NCBI RefSeq assembly: GCF_963662255.1
Contig: NC_085059.1
Location: 12,247,234 to 12,311,233 of the forward strand
Origin: Cinclus cinclus
Taxonomy: Eukaryota; Chordata; Aves; Passeriformes; Cinclidae
Direction: 5' to 3'
Length of the DNA stretch: 64,000 bases
Shown: positions 26,101-46,951 of the stretch, one piece after another
Position numbering within the stretch: the first letter of the stretch is position 1
Layout of the letters: the number at the start of each line of letters is the position of its first letter
Notes under the pieces: generated by a model
Told to the model about the DNA's origin: nothing
The model's database searches: none
The model's input: the letters and a program-made list of their open reading frames with translations, nothing else
Position numbers and translations under genes: made by a program

Positions 26101-27230
26101 TCCCCTGTATATCTAGGAAGAAGTTAGCAAATTGAAGAAAGGGAAATAAATAAATCTCTTGCCTAACTAGTAGCTGCATCTCTTTACCAGCTTAGCACTT
26201 CTGGGCTTTATATCCATGTAGGAACCCCAGTTGTACTTCTTTTTATGTGTATTGACTTAGTGAAGTGCAAACATGTTAAAAAGTTCACTTTCTCCTTTAT
26301 ACGAGTCTATAAAAAAAGCTCTTAAAACGGAGTCATAATGTTTCAATGAGACAAATGAATGATCAGCTGAGACCCTACAGTCCTTTCCAATGGGTTAGCT
26401 GCTTGTGGGAGAAATTCTAAGATGCTAATCAGCCTGGAGAGTTCTCATGCCTCCAGCATTATGTAATGACACAAAATATTGTGATGCCTCCAAGTTATAA
26501 TGGGGTAGGCAAGGGGAATGCAGTAATAGGTATCATTCCTGACATTTGATTCCAGCTAGAACAAGACTTTCAGAAGTCTCTAAGCAGCAGAGATTTCTTA
26601 TACATTTATGGACACTGGAGTAAAACGAAACATATCCACACTAGCCTGGAGTTTTTTTCTAACAGCTGTTTGGACACAGTAATGTACAAAAATAATTATA
26701 AACACATGCACAAGTAGATCAGTTTGTGCTTTCTGTGCTTTGCCTTTTAGAGGAATCACACATTAACGTATTTTCTGAATTTTGCAAATGCACTGCAAAA
26801 TTGCAGTTCAATAAATGGAACTTTATATGTTTGTCTAAATTGATGACACCAGTATAAAATAAATATATTTTCCAGTTGGGATTTAGGAAGCTGTAAGACA
26901 TGACAGAAGTGTTCATAACTAGACGTTTCAGCACAAATTTGAATTCTCATGAAGTTGATCCAAAAACAGTTCTCCAGCAAAGCATGTATCTGTTTAAACA
27001 CTTACTGTGGAAGGGGTCAGTCCCACTGCCAGAGCAGTAAAATGTGTATTTGCTGTGATAGCATAAAAGTGGGTCACAGTTTACCAGGAGGAATCACTTA
27101 CTGTATAGAGCTGCTAGACTTTATTTCTGTACATTTGGAATTTTTGACTTATGTCCTGTCACAGCTGCAGGCATGCAAGTGCTGTGTTACATTCTGTGGT
27201 AGTCACTGAGAAAATAAAGAAAGAAAAAAG
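11196..27230. other. Long intergenic stretch, no gene seen
   Basis: About 16 kb without a recognisable gene, RNA or full-length mobile element. It is mostly AT-rich unique DNA with more GC-rich patches near 15960-16530, 17640-17960 and 18540-18780. The short ORFs in those patches (60-100 codons) resemble no family I know. A pyrimidine-rich direct repeat (TTTTCATACTTTC twice) sits at about 24935-24963. Confidence 0.6.
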
Positions 27231-27440
27231 AGGGTATTTCTTCAGCATAAGGGTGGTGAGGCCCTGGTACAGGGTGCCCAGAGAAGCTGTGGCTGCTCCA
27301 TTCCTGAAAGTGTTCAAAAGCCAGGTTGGATGGGGCTTGGAGCAACCTGGGATAGTGGAAGGTGTCCTTGCCTATGGCAGGAGGATTAAAACAAGATGAT
27401 CTTCCAGGTTCTTTCCAACCCAAACCATTTTATGATTTAT
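27231..27440 (+). mobile_element. CR1 LINE 3'-end fragment
   Basis: Clear CR1 tail: GGGTGGTGAGGCCCTGGTAC, GCCCAGAGAAGCTGTGGCTG, GGGCTTGGAGCAACCTGGGA, then TTCTTTCCAACCCAAACCAT and a terminal TTTATGATTT. It is 5' truncated and one of the better preserved copies here. Confidence 0.93.
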
Positions 27441-30400
27441 TTCTTTCTAGGTGTAATACTGCTTTGGGAGATAAAGAGTAAAACTGAGGCATTTCAAAAC
27501 AGCCCTCAGGATCATTGGCTCTCTACAGGATCCACTTACCATTAAAGGGTGCACCTGAGTTGGTGCTGAAATGGTTAAATAATAACACAGGGCTGGGAAA
27601 TCAGCTTTCTGCCTGGCACAACTGCTTCAGGAATCCTGCCAGGAGCCAGTAGCTGAAAGCCTCACTAAAACCAACAGGACAACACTATTAAATTCTGGAG
27701 TCTTAAATGATTTGTGGTTTGTCAGGGTGACACGCTTGTGGTCTTCATGGAAGTGCAACCTGAGAGACATCCCTGCTATTTACAGAAATGTGTAAGCAAT
27801 GGCGCTTGTGAGTGTTTGTGTTGACATTACAAGAACAAATTTTTATCTGCATAATTACAGAGTTTTATTCTGATAGGGTTTCTTATTTAAGCCTGTTACA
27901 TGCTCCAGCAAAGCAGAAAATCCCTTTCTGAGCACCGTTAATAATGGAGCATTAAGAATACACTGTTTTCTTTTCTTGCTTTATATGCATCTATTTGTTT
28001 TTGAAACAACTGTTTTCTGGTGCTTTCTATGATTTCTTTACTGGGTGCTGGAAGGAGCATTTCTCTGGAGCTGGCTATAAGAGGGAACGTCTGTACAGCC
28101 CCATCTGGTAATATTCCTGTGCCTTACTGGGATCAGCCCTTTGCCTCCACAGTCTGCAGCAGGGCCTGGGGCAAGGAATTTAGGTGGGCAATATAGTGGG
28201 CAAGTTTCATCAACTCTGAGGAAAAGTGAATAGCTCAGGAGAGGCTGAAAATGTTCATGGATTTCGTTCTGTAAAGATTGAACTGAACTTCATTTTTCAA
28301 AAAGTCATGAAATTAAGTGGTGGGCTTGGCAGTGTTAATTGTTAGACTTGATCATATTATATATTTTTTTCAGGCCTAAAAGATTCTGTAGTTCTATACG
28401 ATGCCAGAAGACTAAAATATCTCTTATTTTTCTGCCTAGCAATCTTATTAGCAGAATTCAGTGGAGTGAACATGCCCTCAGAGATGCCCCAAGCATGAAC
28501 TCATAGCTGGGCAGTATAACCTTCAGGATGTAGGGGACTGGGAATCCTCCCTGGGGGCTTTTCAGGACGTGCTGTTATGCAGGGTCCTTGTAGCTGTTGG
28601 GGAGTGGCTTCTTAGGAGGCCCTACCAGCCATTTCTGATGGGCTCAGCCACCTGAGCTTGCCAAGCCAGCCCTGCCCTCTCCAGACCTGGGGAATATAGG
28701 TGCTTCATCATTCTATTCAGTCTTGTGATGGGTTTGGAAAATATTAAATAATATTCTTTGAAATGAAAAGAGAAGGAAAGGAGTGGGAAACCACGAAGAG
28801 AAGCAGGTGAGAAGGAAGGGAAGAGGGAAAGGCAGATAGGCTAAATCCTGGCAACTAAACCTGCCTGGGGACAGCCCCACTCCTTGGGCAGAACCTGCTC
28901 CTTCTACTGGTCCTGCTTGTGCACAACAGGACAAACAGACAGTGATGATAAAAAAAGGCCACAATCAGTGAGCAAACAAGGCAGCCTTTCAAGGAACCTG
29001 GTTTCCTACAGGGATTCCCACACTGCAGCATCCTGTTGTGGGAGGATGGCTTAGCAGGATAACCCAGAGTTACTCCATGCAGTTTCCTGCAGTGGTCCAT
29101 GGATGTATCACCCAGTGATGTGGGAAATGAGCTGCTCTTGCCAGTTTTGTTAAGGCACAGAAGTCAATTAAACAGTGGTAAAAGAAAGTAGGACTGACCC
29201 CTTTCCTGGGCATTTGCAGGACTGGAAGTGTAACACCAGTGATAGTGGCTTTATTACAGGTATGTGCATGCTTGGATTCCAGGCCAGTGTCTACACTGAG
29301 CAGACATTTGTGTGGATGGCAGGAGGGAAAATATCTATTTTCCTGTGACAGTAATAGGATGACTAATTGCACCAGGATCAGCTGCACTTGAAACTACAGA
29401 AGATCAGCTGATCCCTATCATGCTTCCCCAGCCAAGTGGCAGCACCTGAGTCCTGCCAGGTAAAAACCAGGCTCTGTGCTTTGTCCAAGTCATTAGAGCT
29501 CCAGTTGGGGAGAAGTGAGCAAGGAACAAGCTTTACTTCACTGCTTAATGTTGCTCAAAAAGAAAAAAAAAATACTTGGAATAAATATTTCAGTCCAAAG
29601 TAATATTTACTTGTGTGCTTAAAACTTCGTAAAATGCCCTGAAGGTTACAAGACATTCATCCTGCTGTGTATTTCTCTTTAAGAAGGTGCTTGTAAGTAC
29701 TACTGGAACACATGTGTGATGAGGGGTTGCCATGGCAAACAGGTTTTGGCACTATTTAAGAGAGAGTTTTATTGCACAGCAGAATAAATAAGCATATTAA
29801 AGCCACATACAGTAACTTGTTGGCACATACATTAATGCTCCCAAGGGCTGCAATAACTTAAGCACCCTCCCTTTAAACATTTTTCAGTGTTTTTTCTTTT
29901 TTATTGACTACATGCATTTAGTATTAGGACTAGGAATGTCCCATTTCCACCCTCTTTTGAAGTGAGTAATTGAGGCAAAAAAAGAGGACTGCCTAATAAA
30001 TCATAAAGGGGCATTGTGCAGAGACAAGAGGGGCAATTTTTCCATTCCTAACATACATGAGGAGAAGCCAGTGTGAGACCTGTTTCTGTGCTAAATCCTG
30101 ACTTGCTCTCTCTAGACATAGGAGTAGAGTGGTGTGTTTATATTCCTGATGGAGCCTGAATAATTAGGAATAGTTTTACACAGTTTTCTGAAGTTTCTCT
30201 CTTGCTCTGTTGTGCCAACCCAGTCTTATCCCACATCACAGCAGCAAACTCATTACTTTGGCTTTGCTCGTTTTTTGAACCAACTGTTCTGTTCCCAGTT
30301 TGGCTCCCAGTTCACATTGGTGCATCCCAGTGTTGAGGAAGTGCTGCAGAGAAGCAAGAGGCAAATCTGTGAGAGGGCTCAGGTTTGTGGTGCTCTTAAA

Positions 30401-31014
30401 GGTGAACATAAATTACATTTATAATGAAAGCTCTGGTTTAAGAAGGGTTATTAGTGTATTAGTCTAGCCTTTATTAGCTTGGAAGTCTCACAGCCACGTG
30501 GGAGGTGTGACACTGGCTCCCTCTTCCGTGGGAACCCATAACTTTTCTGGGTAGAACTTTGAAGCCACCAAAGGCAGATGAAGCCCCCGGAAGCTCCCCT
30601 CTCTCTCCCATCTCGGGAGATTGGTATAAATTGCATTATGTGGATGTGCTCAGGTACAGCCCAGCTGTGAGGTGGGGCACAGGGAGGGAAGGATGGCCAG
30701 GGTATTCATCAGGAGCTGGTGGTAACAGTGCCTTGTTTACAACTGGGATCTTGGTGAGTGTGATGGACCCATTTCTCCTTAGTTTATTGAGGAAGAGGGA
30801 CAGAAATTACATCTCACCCTAAAAGGAGAGTGCAGGCAGTGCTGAATCCCATTATAGTCAGAGGAAAAAAATCTGGATTACATATTCTCTATAGTTTTAG
30901 GATGGAAGCTGTAACATATTTTACTCTTAGAACCCTTTTTGCCTCCTGCTTCATCATCAAGACTACTCCACACCCTTCAGTAGGGCTTGGACTGATCATC
31001 AGAGCTACTTGTTT
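27441..31014. other. Intergenic, no gene seen
   Basis: Unique AT-rich sequence. The stretch 27840-27980 is homeobox-site rich and could be a conserved non-coding element, but this is a guess. Confidence 0.6.
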
Positions 31015-31143
31015 CTCAAGGCCAGGCTGGATGGGGCTCTGAAGTTCAAAGGTGTCCCTGCCCATGGCAGGGGGTTGGAACCAGGTGATCTTCCAGGTCC
31101 CTTCCAACCCCAACCATTCTGTGATTCTCTTCTATGATTCTAA
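31015..31143 (+). mobile_element. CR1 LINE 3' tail
   Basis: CTCAAGGCCAGGCTGGATGG, CCCATGGCAGGGGGTTGGAA and GGTCCCTTCCAACCCCAACC are followed by two near copies of the terminal CR1 octamer motif (GTGATTCTC, TATGATTCTA). The copy is 5' truncated with an internal deletion. Confidence 0.92.
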
Positions 31144-32590
31144 ACTTTCCTGTACACTCAGCAATCGCTGAAGCATGCTTGAGCCTCAGGAAACGGGGGA
31201 GAAAAATAGTTAATAATTTTATGAAAGGTGCATGTTTGTAATATCACATACTGATGGGTTCATTATGAATTACAGTTTTCTGAATATGAGGATTCCTGCG
31301 AGAGGGACGCTGCACTGAGAAAGAGGAAAGGCAAAGGGAGGGAGGTGGTTTTTATGCCTGTAAAGGTGTCTCCTGGGCATAACCAGAGTGAAAGATGTAC
31401 CATTTCCTTCCAGCTGTTTGGATTTGTTTGCAATTAAAGTCTAATGGAGCTGTCAAGGGCTGTTGACAAATATATTATAACCAACTTAGGTTAAGTGAGT
31501 TACTTAAAATTAATCCATCCCTGCACAACACTCCTGTTTCACTTCACAGGAATGTGCCAGGAGGAATGAGTACAATCCTGACCATGCTGGGAGAACTTCC
31601 TCAAGGTGGAAATTTGCAAATAGGGCTACTGTAGTATGTAATGAGAAGCTGCAGGGCTTTCAATTATCCCACATAGTCTGTCTTTCTGCAAGTTGACTGA
31701 CAGCTAATTATGCTGGTGCCATTTTTTGGCAGTGGAATTTAATCTCCCAGATGGAAAGCAAATCAATCTGCCCATTGCTGCAGCTGAGGCATACTTTGGC
31801 TCAACTTTAATTTATTCTCCTAAGCCTACGAAGGTTAGTCATTTCAAGGTACAAAAAATATCAAATTTCTTCCGTTAACCAGGCTGGTGAAAGAGTGGGG
31901 AAGAGTTGGGATTTTATGGGCTGCACTGTGAAACATTGTCACTATTTCCTTTGTATTAGGAAACAGCAGTATCATCTGCCCTTGATTCCTGGTCGTGGAA
32001 TCTAACAAGGATGTAGCATTTATGAGCAGGTTGCTTGTGATAATGGTTAAACATGAATTGTGGAGGCATTAAGTGGGATTCTATAGAGGAGTGAACTAAA
32101 TCTCTGAAGAACTTCACACAAAAAGGAATTGGTGGCAATTTTCAAGCACTTTAGCCAGTGTGCAATAGCCTGGTTCCCGTTGGGTTTCCTGCCAGGGATA
32201 TAAATACAATCCTCCTACTTACCTGCACTCTTCAGGCCTATCAATTATGTTGCTCCCTCCGAGCTGCTGTTACAACTTGAGGTATTACTGTCCTCTGTAA
32301 AACCAGCACAGAACAGAGTATGTGACTGGTTAACAGAGGCTACAAACCTCATCTTCGAGTAGCCAGCACCTGCAGCTCCTGTCAATGCTGTTTCTCAGGC
32401 TAGAAACCTCAAATTTAGCTGGGATCAAGGGGAAGGGAGCTCACAAAAACTTGGTGCTAATGAATGCTGGAAACCTGGAGCCCTATTTTTCAGTAAACTT
32501 TTGCCTCTCTGGTTGTTTCAGTCTGAGTATGGTTCTGATGTCTTGTGTGTTAGTATTTTCCCTTTTGGAGTGCTTTTTCTGAATTCTCTA
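31144..32590. other. Intergenic, possible conserved element near 31670-31800
   Basis: No gene recognised. The part at 31670-31800 contains GACTGACAGCTAATTATGC and an AATCAATCTG core in well-ordered non-repetitive sequence, which might be a conserved non-coding element. Confidence 0.5.
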
Positions 32591-32724
32591 GAGGTTTTTA
32601 AGCCCAGGTTGAGCTGGGCTCTGAGCAACTTGGTCTACTGCAGTGTCCCTGCCCAAGGCAGGGAGTTGGAAAGAGCTATCTTTAAGATCCCTCTGACCCA
32701 AACCATCCTAGGACTCTGATTCTA
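32591..32724 (+). mobile_element. CR1 LINE 3' tail, diverged
   Basis: Diverged CR1 end with TTTTTAAGCCCAGGTTGAGC, CTGCCCAAGGCAGGGAGTTG, TGACCCAAACCATCCTAGG and a final TGATTCTA. Confidence 0.88.
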
Positions 32725-34810
32725 CTCTGGTTTTGGAGAATTTATACAAAGATTCCTGATTCACCTTACTGAAAAAAGCATTTTTAAAACTGCTTTGCTC
32801 ACACCTAATGACTCCAGGTCAGTCTTCCTGACATTTTTACAAAACTACAGTCACTTCAGTGATGCCTCCTTAGTACACATTTGGTGGCTGAAAGATTACA
32901 CACTTTCCCATCTAGCTATTAACACCTATCTGTTTGTATTTCTGTACTATCCTTATTATTATGTTGGTACTGTTGGACCTTTGAATTGCGTTTCCCAATT
33001 GTGATAAAATTTTATACATGGGAGCATTTTAGTGATAAATCTCTGGAGAAGTCCTGATGTTGTCCCATTGGTGGCTTTGTTACCCTGCTGCACACTGTGC
33101 TTCTCCAATATTATGGTTAAGAGGGCTTGAGTTATTAATCTAAAATAATTCTTTTTAAAAATCCATTAGTCATTAAACGATTACAACAATTATTTGTTCT
33201 CAACTATGCTGTTAAGTTTAAATGCTGATGATAAAATGTAGTGTCAGACCTGTAATGTCTGAGTCAAGCACAGGGGAAGCAGTACAGTCCCACCTATTCT
33301 TTGCCTACTTGCTCCAAAATAGGGAGCAGAAGGATCTCCAGGATGCAATAGAGATCAGGACAGGCAATGTCTCTGCCATGTGTCTGTACCTTCTGTCAGG
33401 GTCATCCCTGCTCAGACACCTGACTTCTACTGATGTGAACTGAAAATGCTATTGGCCAGAAAATGCTTTTGACGTTTTTACTTTGAAAGTAGTGACAAAG
33501 TTAGAGAATGTCTATTTTAATTGCTGTGTTCAGGTAAAAGCAAGAATTAACTTACCAGTATGAGAAGAAGCTGTAAAGATACCTCACTGACAATCTTCCA
33601 CGTGTGGTCTTCCCAAAGTGTGACTTTTTGTCAAGTGACGCTTGCACGTTTAGCTCCAACAAGCAAAATGCCACAGAGATTGCCAAAGTAATGTCCTGGC
33701 CCCAGTGCACATGTTAGCAGGAATTTCTCCTCTTGTTTGCCTTGTTTTGAATGTAAACTGATATGTTATTTTTTAGGTTCTTGAATAGATGCTGTAATCT
33801 ACTCAGGCTGCCCGAGGTTAAGCTTGCTCTGGGATCTCTGGCTCTCCTGACAGAGTCTGCTGGATTTTGGGACTTTGGAGCAGCATTCCTTGGGCTGTGG
33901 AAGACGTGGGTAAACATGCATGGCTCTAGGCTGCTGGAGGAGGAAGAAGAGGACGCTCTGGTGTTTGTATGGAAAGAGAATATGGCAATGCCCCACATGA
34001 GACCAGCTCCAACACTGGAAATTTTCTTGTTTTTTCCTTACAAAAGCACCATAAACCCAGCAAATAAAATGGTGCATCACAGGTGATCCCAATGAAGTCG
34101 GCCAAACTATTGATGGAGCCCACAGCTAAAAAAGGAGCTGAGATGAGACCAAAAGAAGCAAGTTCATCTGGTTTGAATTACAATTCTGTTTGCTTTAGAA
34201 TTTTCTAGTTGAAAGACACAAGTTGGCCCTCCCAACCTGGTGCAGTGTCAGAGAAATCTATTAAACTACACTGGAGGTTGTACTTTCAATACCTAGAAAA
34301 TATTTTTGGATAAACACTTCTGTTGACATTAAGACTTTCAGAGTTTAAAATAGTGAGATTTAATACAGCATAGTAAATTTTACACTGCAAACAGATCAGG
34401 ATTCTGTTATCTGAATGCACAGTGTGATGCAACTCTCATGTGTTAAAAATCCCCTCCTATGCTGAAAAGGCCCATTTCATTCCACATTAGCTGCTTGTAA
34501 GAGTTTTTTGATATTTTTCAATTCTTTTAGTGACATCTAGTGAAACTCGGAGAAAGTGCAAGTTCATGTGAACTCCAAGGATCAATCCAACTGCAGTAGC
34601 AGATGCTTCACATTTAAATGCCCAAAGTACTGCACCTTATTTCATTTACTGTCCCTTAAGCTGCTGTCCAAAGAATGCACAAAATGCATTCTAGCAATTA
34701 TAAAGTCTGAGGTCATAAAGTCTGAGCTGGTCAAACATTTTATGCATTTGAGGTACAAAAATAATTTACTCTTTGTTCCTTTTAACTTTGGGTATATATT
34801 TACAATAACT
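32725..34810. other. Intergenic next to the macroH2A1 3' end
   Basis: Unique sequence. A 107-codon plus-strand ORF at 33763-34086 contains a run of five glutamates but has no recognisable domain and overlaps minus-strand ORFs of similar length, so I do not call it a gene. Confidence 0.6.
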
Positions 34811-34816
34811 TTTATT
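34811..34816 (-). promoter_or_regulatory. Distal candidate polyadenylation signal AATAAA
   Basis: A second minus-strand AATAAA lies about 765 nt after the stop. The downstream GT-rich element is less clear than at the proximal site. Selection of this as the main 3' end is a guess. Confidence 0.4.
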
Positions 34817-35463
34817 TTATATTTTGAACTTTGCCTTCTGTTATTCATTTCACTGCTCCTCTACACTTGAAGGCTCCAAGTATTTCAACACCCCAAACCT
34901 TTGCAGGAGTTCAAGCTACACATTTTCAATATTTGGTATTCCTCATCCCTCTCACAGCTAACTTTTCAGAACTTAAAAAATAAAGACTTAAAGGAAAAAT
35001 CAATCCAAGTATACCAAGAGCAACAGTTCAAACATTTTACTAAATCAATTCACACAGTTTCAAAATTGTAAATATAATTAAGGACAACAGGGTTTCTGTA
35101 TTTTTGTTTCCAGAATCATTAAAGACAATAAACAAACACAAATTAGGTTTATAGCATCTGTTCTTTTAAAAAATGAAAGGAACGCCACTTGATGTATTGA
35201 TAAAGCACCACAACACAGTTACAAAATAGGGTTGGCCTGTTTCTTTCACAAGTAAAAGACTACGTATTCCTAACAGCTTCCTGCTTCAATCCATACTTCA
35301 TTAAAATAAAACTATAAAATCTTCTAGATTACACAAACTTCAGACAATGCCTGGTATAACAGTGCATTAAGAGCACTAATGCCAACTATCAGTGCCAACA
35401 TAAAACAGTTTAGAGAGGAAAAACAAAACAAAAAGTCCAGAACAAAACAACAAAACCCTCAAC

Positions 35464-35469
35464 TTTATT
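35464..35469 (-). promoter_or_regulatory. Proximal polyadenylation signal AATAAA
   Basis: A canonical AATAAA lies about 110 nt after the stop codon on the minus strand. It is followed by a GT/T-rich stretch (GTTGAGGGTTTTGTTG, then TTTTGTT), which is the expected downstream element. Use would give a very short 3' UTR. Confidence 0.6.
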
Positions 35470-35577
35470 TCCCTAGATGAGCAAAACTGAAAATAAGGGA
35501 TGCTCTGCCTCACAATGAGTTAAGGATATGGGGTGCTGATGGGTGGAAGAGGGGGCTGGTACTGTAGCTTTCTAGGC

Positions 35578-43112
<7,535 letters not shown>

Positions 43113-43237
43113 TCAGAAGACATGTGACTCATCACTTGCTTTTGTTACATCACTCTATAGTTTTCTGCCCAAACATTTTTTGGGGACTGCAAAGTAAGAT
43201 CTAAACCTTTTGGGACTTGAGAATTAGCTAGTCATTA

Positions 43238-43258
43238 AAAACAACAACAACAACAACA
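43238..43258. repeat. (AAC)n microsatellite
   Basis: A short run of about six AAC triplets preceded by AAAA in the intron after the isoform switch. Confidence 0.9.
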
Positions 43259-46200
43259 GAAAGAACATGAAGACAACCCTAACAACCCAAAAACCTCACA
43301 CTGGTATCCCTTGCTAACATTCTCAGACTTGAATTTACTATCAAAAAATATCTGGCATGACATCCCTACCTTCTTCCTTCTCATGTGCATCTCTTAGTGT
43401 GAAATGTTCCAGAAGAATGTGCTAGCTCAACAGTGGCTGAAGGTTAATAATTCCTTCCCCTAGGATTCATTTCCCCTCTTTTCTTACAAATTGTTTTAAA
43501 GAGCCATTTGCCACAATAAGAATTTGAAACTCACCTGATCTTGGTCCCTGACCCCAACAGGTGGCCCCAGGAATGAAACAGTCTCGTGAGTGCAGCGGGC
43601 TGCTTTACTTGGTAACTGCCCAGCTTGTTGAGCCACCTTTAACCAAGAGGAAGAGCCTCAGAAATAAGGAGAATCTCTAAGGAACACATTCCTCCAATGA
43701 ACCTGTCTGACTACAACTAAGGAGCTGGACAAAGTCATTCTGGGAGAAGAGCTGTGCAGTGTATCAAGGCAACCAAAAGGTATTGCTGTTTACAAAGGCA
43801 GTCCATCACTAAATGGTTTAGATCTTATTTTGCAGCTCTAGTTTTAAATATTAATGAAAGAAAAAACAGCCCAAGAAAGCATTTTCCTAACTACATAGGC
43901 ATCCCACGTAATTTTGCACTGTGCATATTAATTATAATGGTAGATAAGTAAAAAGCAGTGATATCATAAAAGCTCTGATTTGAGCTATTGCTTTGAAAAC
44001 TGACTTCCAAAAATTCAAAACTAGGATCTCTAAATATCTAGACATTTATTTTGTGACACCCCTTACTTCCACTGATGAAGAAAGAAAAAAATGCAATTTC
44101 TGATGGAAGTGCACATACTATATGCTCCAGGAAGCAGAGTCCCTCCTCCAAGATTCCAGTTACTAAACCAGGTTATAGCTCTAGGAACTAAGAAGAATGC
44201 AAGATGCTTTTGTTTTGTTTGGCTAAATTTCTTCCAAACTGAGAAGTTAAAAACAATGCATTTGTGTTCCATTCAAAAACTGAATCTGTGACCCCGAGTC
44301 TATTTTGTTAGTGGGAGTTTATTGCTTTTGGTGTACAAAAGCTGAGGACAATTACAAAAGCCATGCCTTTTCTTTGGCTTTTTTCATTACTAGTTCACAA
44401 CTGGGGTTGCCAAAAACTGGATTGCAAGGTCAGGCTGCGTAGGTCAGAGTGTATTTTGCTCCTTGTGCTCATTTAAACTTTTAAATATAAATACTTCAGC
44501 CAAACTCCTAGGAGTTTTTTGAAACTTGAAGATCCTTATCCTAGTGCAACTGAGTGGGAGGATCACGTTACAAATCTCTTAGAAAAGACAGTAATGACTT
44601 TATTTGTGGCAGCGAGGTGTCTTTAGGAGAGTGCTAGGAAAGGAGATCCACAGCAGCACTGAGATGCTTGGAAGCACTCTGCCCTTCAAAGGCAGTGAAT
44701 AAAGCACAACACCCTGTGCCTTTCTGCTCAGCCCATCCAGCAGATGTGGCTGACTCCAGGGTCTTATAAAATCAACCTGACTGAGAAGGGATGGGGAGGG
44801 AATGAAACAGCCTTCCATTCTAGCATTCTAGATATATTCTTGTTGTATATATTTCCATATCATTCCTATTTATATATATGCCAGTTATATTCCCCATGAG
44901 TCTGTGATCTCTGATCAATTCTAAAACCCATGACATTCATAATCCTTAATTTCTCTTGTTTCAAGGGGAAACATAATGAAGCCTTGTGCAGAACCTAGGA
45001 ACAGCAAAGTTCTATTAAGTAGGTAATTTCTTTGCCATTGCAAAGCTGTTGTACATTTAATGGAATTTAGCCTAGTTTGGTTTAATTCATTCCAGAAGGA
45101 TCAGCTTTTTCCCTTCTACTGGGAATTAATTTATAATTAAAAGCAATGAACAACCACATCAGTTTATTCCACTGAGCTCTCTTCTTGCAGATCTGGTACA
45201 AAGAAGAGAAAAAGTAATATTTGGTATGAATGAGTGAAATATTCTCCATTTACTCCTCAATTATGCTCTTCTTCTGATTAATAGTGAGGGTTTATATTAA
45301 AATTATAGTTGACATCTATGTTGTAAATTAGCTTAATCTGGCAAGGGACAGACTGTATTTAACCATTTTCCACCAAACTAGCAAGCTTCCTTATGGAAGT
45401 CTTGCTTCACAGCTTCAAGGTTAGTAGTTTATTCGCTCACAGGCATAAATATGTGCCACTCCCATGAGAATAAGATCATTATCTCATGCTTTCCAAGCAG
45501 GCATTGGTATCAGTGTTGAAAACAGTGTTAGCAGAAATTTAGGCTCTAAAATTCTCAGGATAAGCCCCCAGTACATTTAAATTGTTAGGGAAAAAAATCA
45601 ACAAAAAAAATTAAAAAAAATTTAGATGGGTAAAAGTTAATCATTGGAAGCTAAGCATTTGTGCACTTCTATTCTTTCTTACAGCAGTCAGAGGCAGCAG
45701 GAACCTACACTAAGGAATGAGCAGTCCAGCTTCAAGAGACAATTTTCTTTGCAGGGTAGCAAAGCATTTCTTTGTCACAGGGTAGGAGACAGGCACATCA
45801 GCTAAATGGGTCTGACAGACTTTGGAAGCATATTCTTCAGGTACAGGCTACTATGACACTCTGCATATTATTTAGCCAGCAAAGTCGCAGTGCTTCTGCC
45901 CCAACAGGCTGACCAGAGCTACATTTTTCTGCTTGTTACTTGGAAAGCAGCCCTTTCAGAAAAAGCAGGTGCTGTAGGACTCGTCTCCCTCTAAGTCAGT
46001 ATTCAAAATAAGGCCCCAGGCATGGGGGGAGCCCATTCTCACAGTGATGGTGAGGTCAAGATGAGATGCAGAACAGTGGCTGGGATCAGCTGACTTGTTC
46101 TTAAGCATTGCCAGCAACTTCTGCATTTGGCTCAAATTCTGATTTGGCTTCTCAAATTACCAAGGCAGTTCAATCATAGTACTCCTACCCTTTCATAAAA

Positions 46201-46744
46201 TCCTTCAAGATTCTGTATGTGAGAGGGGCAAGAGAAGGGCAAGGAGAAGAGCTACTCAGGGGACAGTTAAGATGGCTGAATTAAGAGGTCTGTCCTGTTT
46301 CCTGTCATGCCTTCTCTCATCGGTGTAGCTCAGGTGGCTGATGTGTATGCAGCACAAGCCTGGGCTTGTGGGCATGAGAACCGTGGAGCAGGGCTATGAA
46401 GGTCACTGGTCCATAAAGATAATCTTAAAGAGTTTGGAAAATACAGACAGGTTAGATCCAGCCCATGAATCCAGATGTGAACATCTGAAACTTGGCATGG
46501 AGAGGGTGCACTGGAACTGGTTAGAAATCTAAAGATCAATACTCAAACCTCATTCAAACCAGGCACAAGTCAAACCAACAATGTCGTAATTAATTTTCCT
46601 CGGTCACGTGCCTGCATTTAACACACTGTTCCTGCACCTCAATTTTGGTGGTGCACTCCACTGTTACTTCTGAAAGGCTGATTTGGCAATAAAAACCAAA
46701 AAACGCTCACTAGGTTTGTAATTGTTCATTTCTTGTTATGATCA

Positions 46745-46951
<207 letters not shown>

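Larger units (their letters stand above)
34811..35577 (-). other. MACROH2A1: Probable 3' untranslated region of macroH2A1
   Basis: This is the sequence after the TAA stop, read leftward. It is AT-rich with no retained splice signal that I would trust and no repeat element. Two AATAAA hexamers on the minus strand could define its end: a proximal one at 35464-35469 and a distal one at 34811-34816. The extent is inferred from these signals only. Confidence 0.6.

Noticed and set aside
33763..34086. 107-codon plus-strand ORF with a Glu run
   Set aside because: No recognised domain, overlapping antisense ORFs of similar size, and no splice or promoter context. A non-coding transcript remains possible but unsupported.
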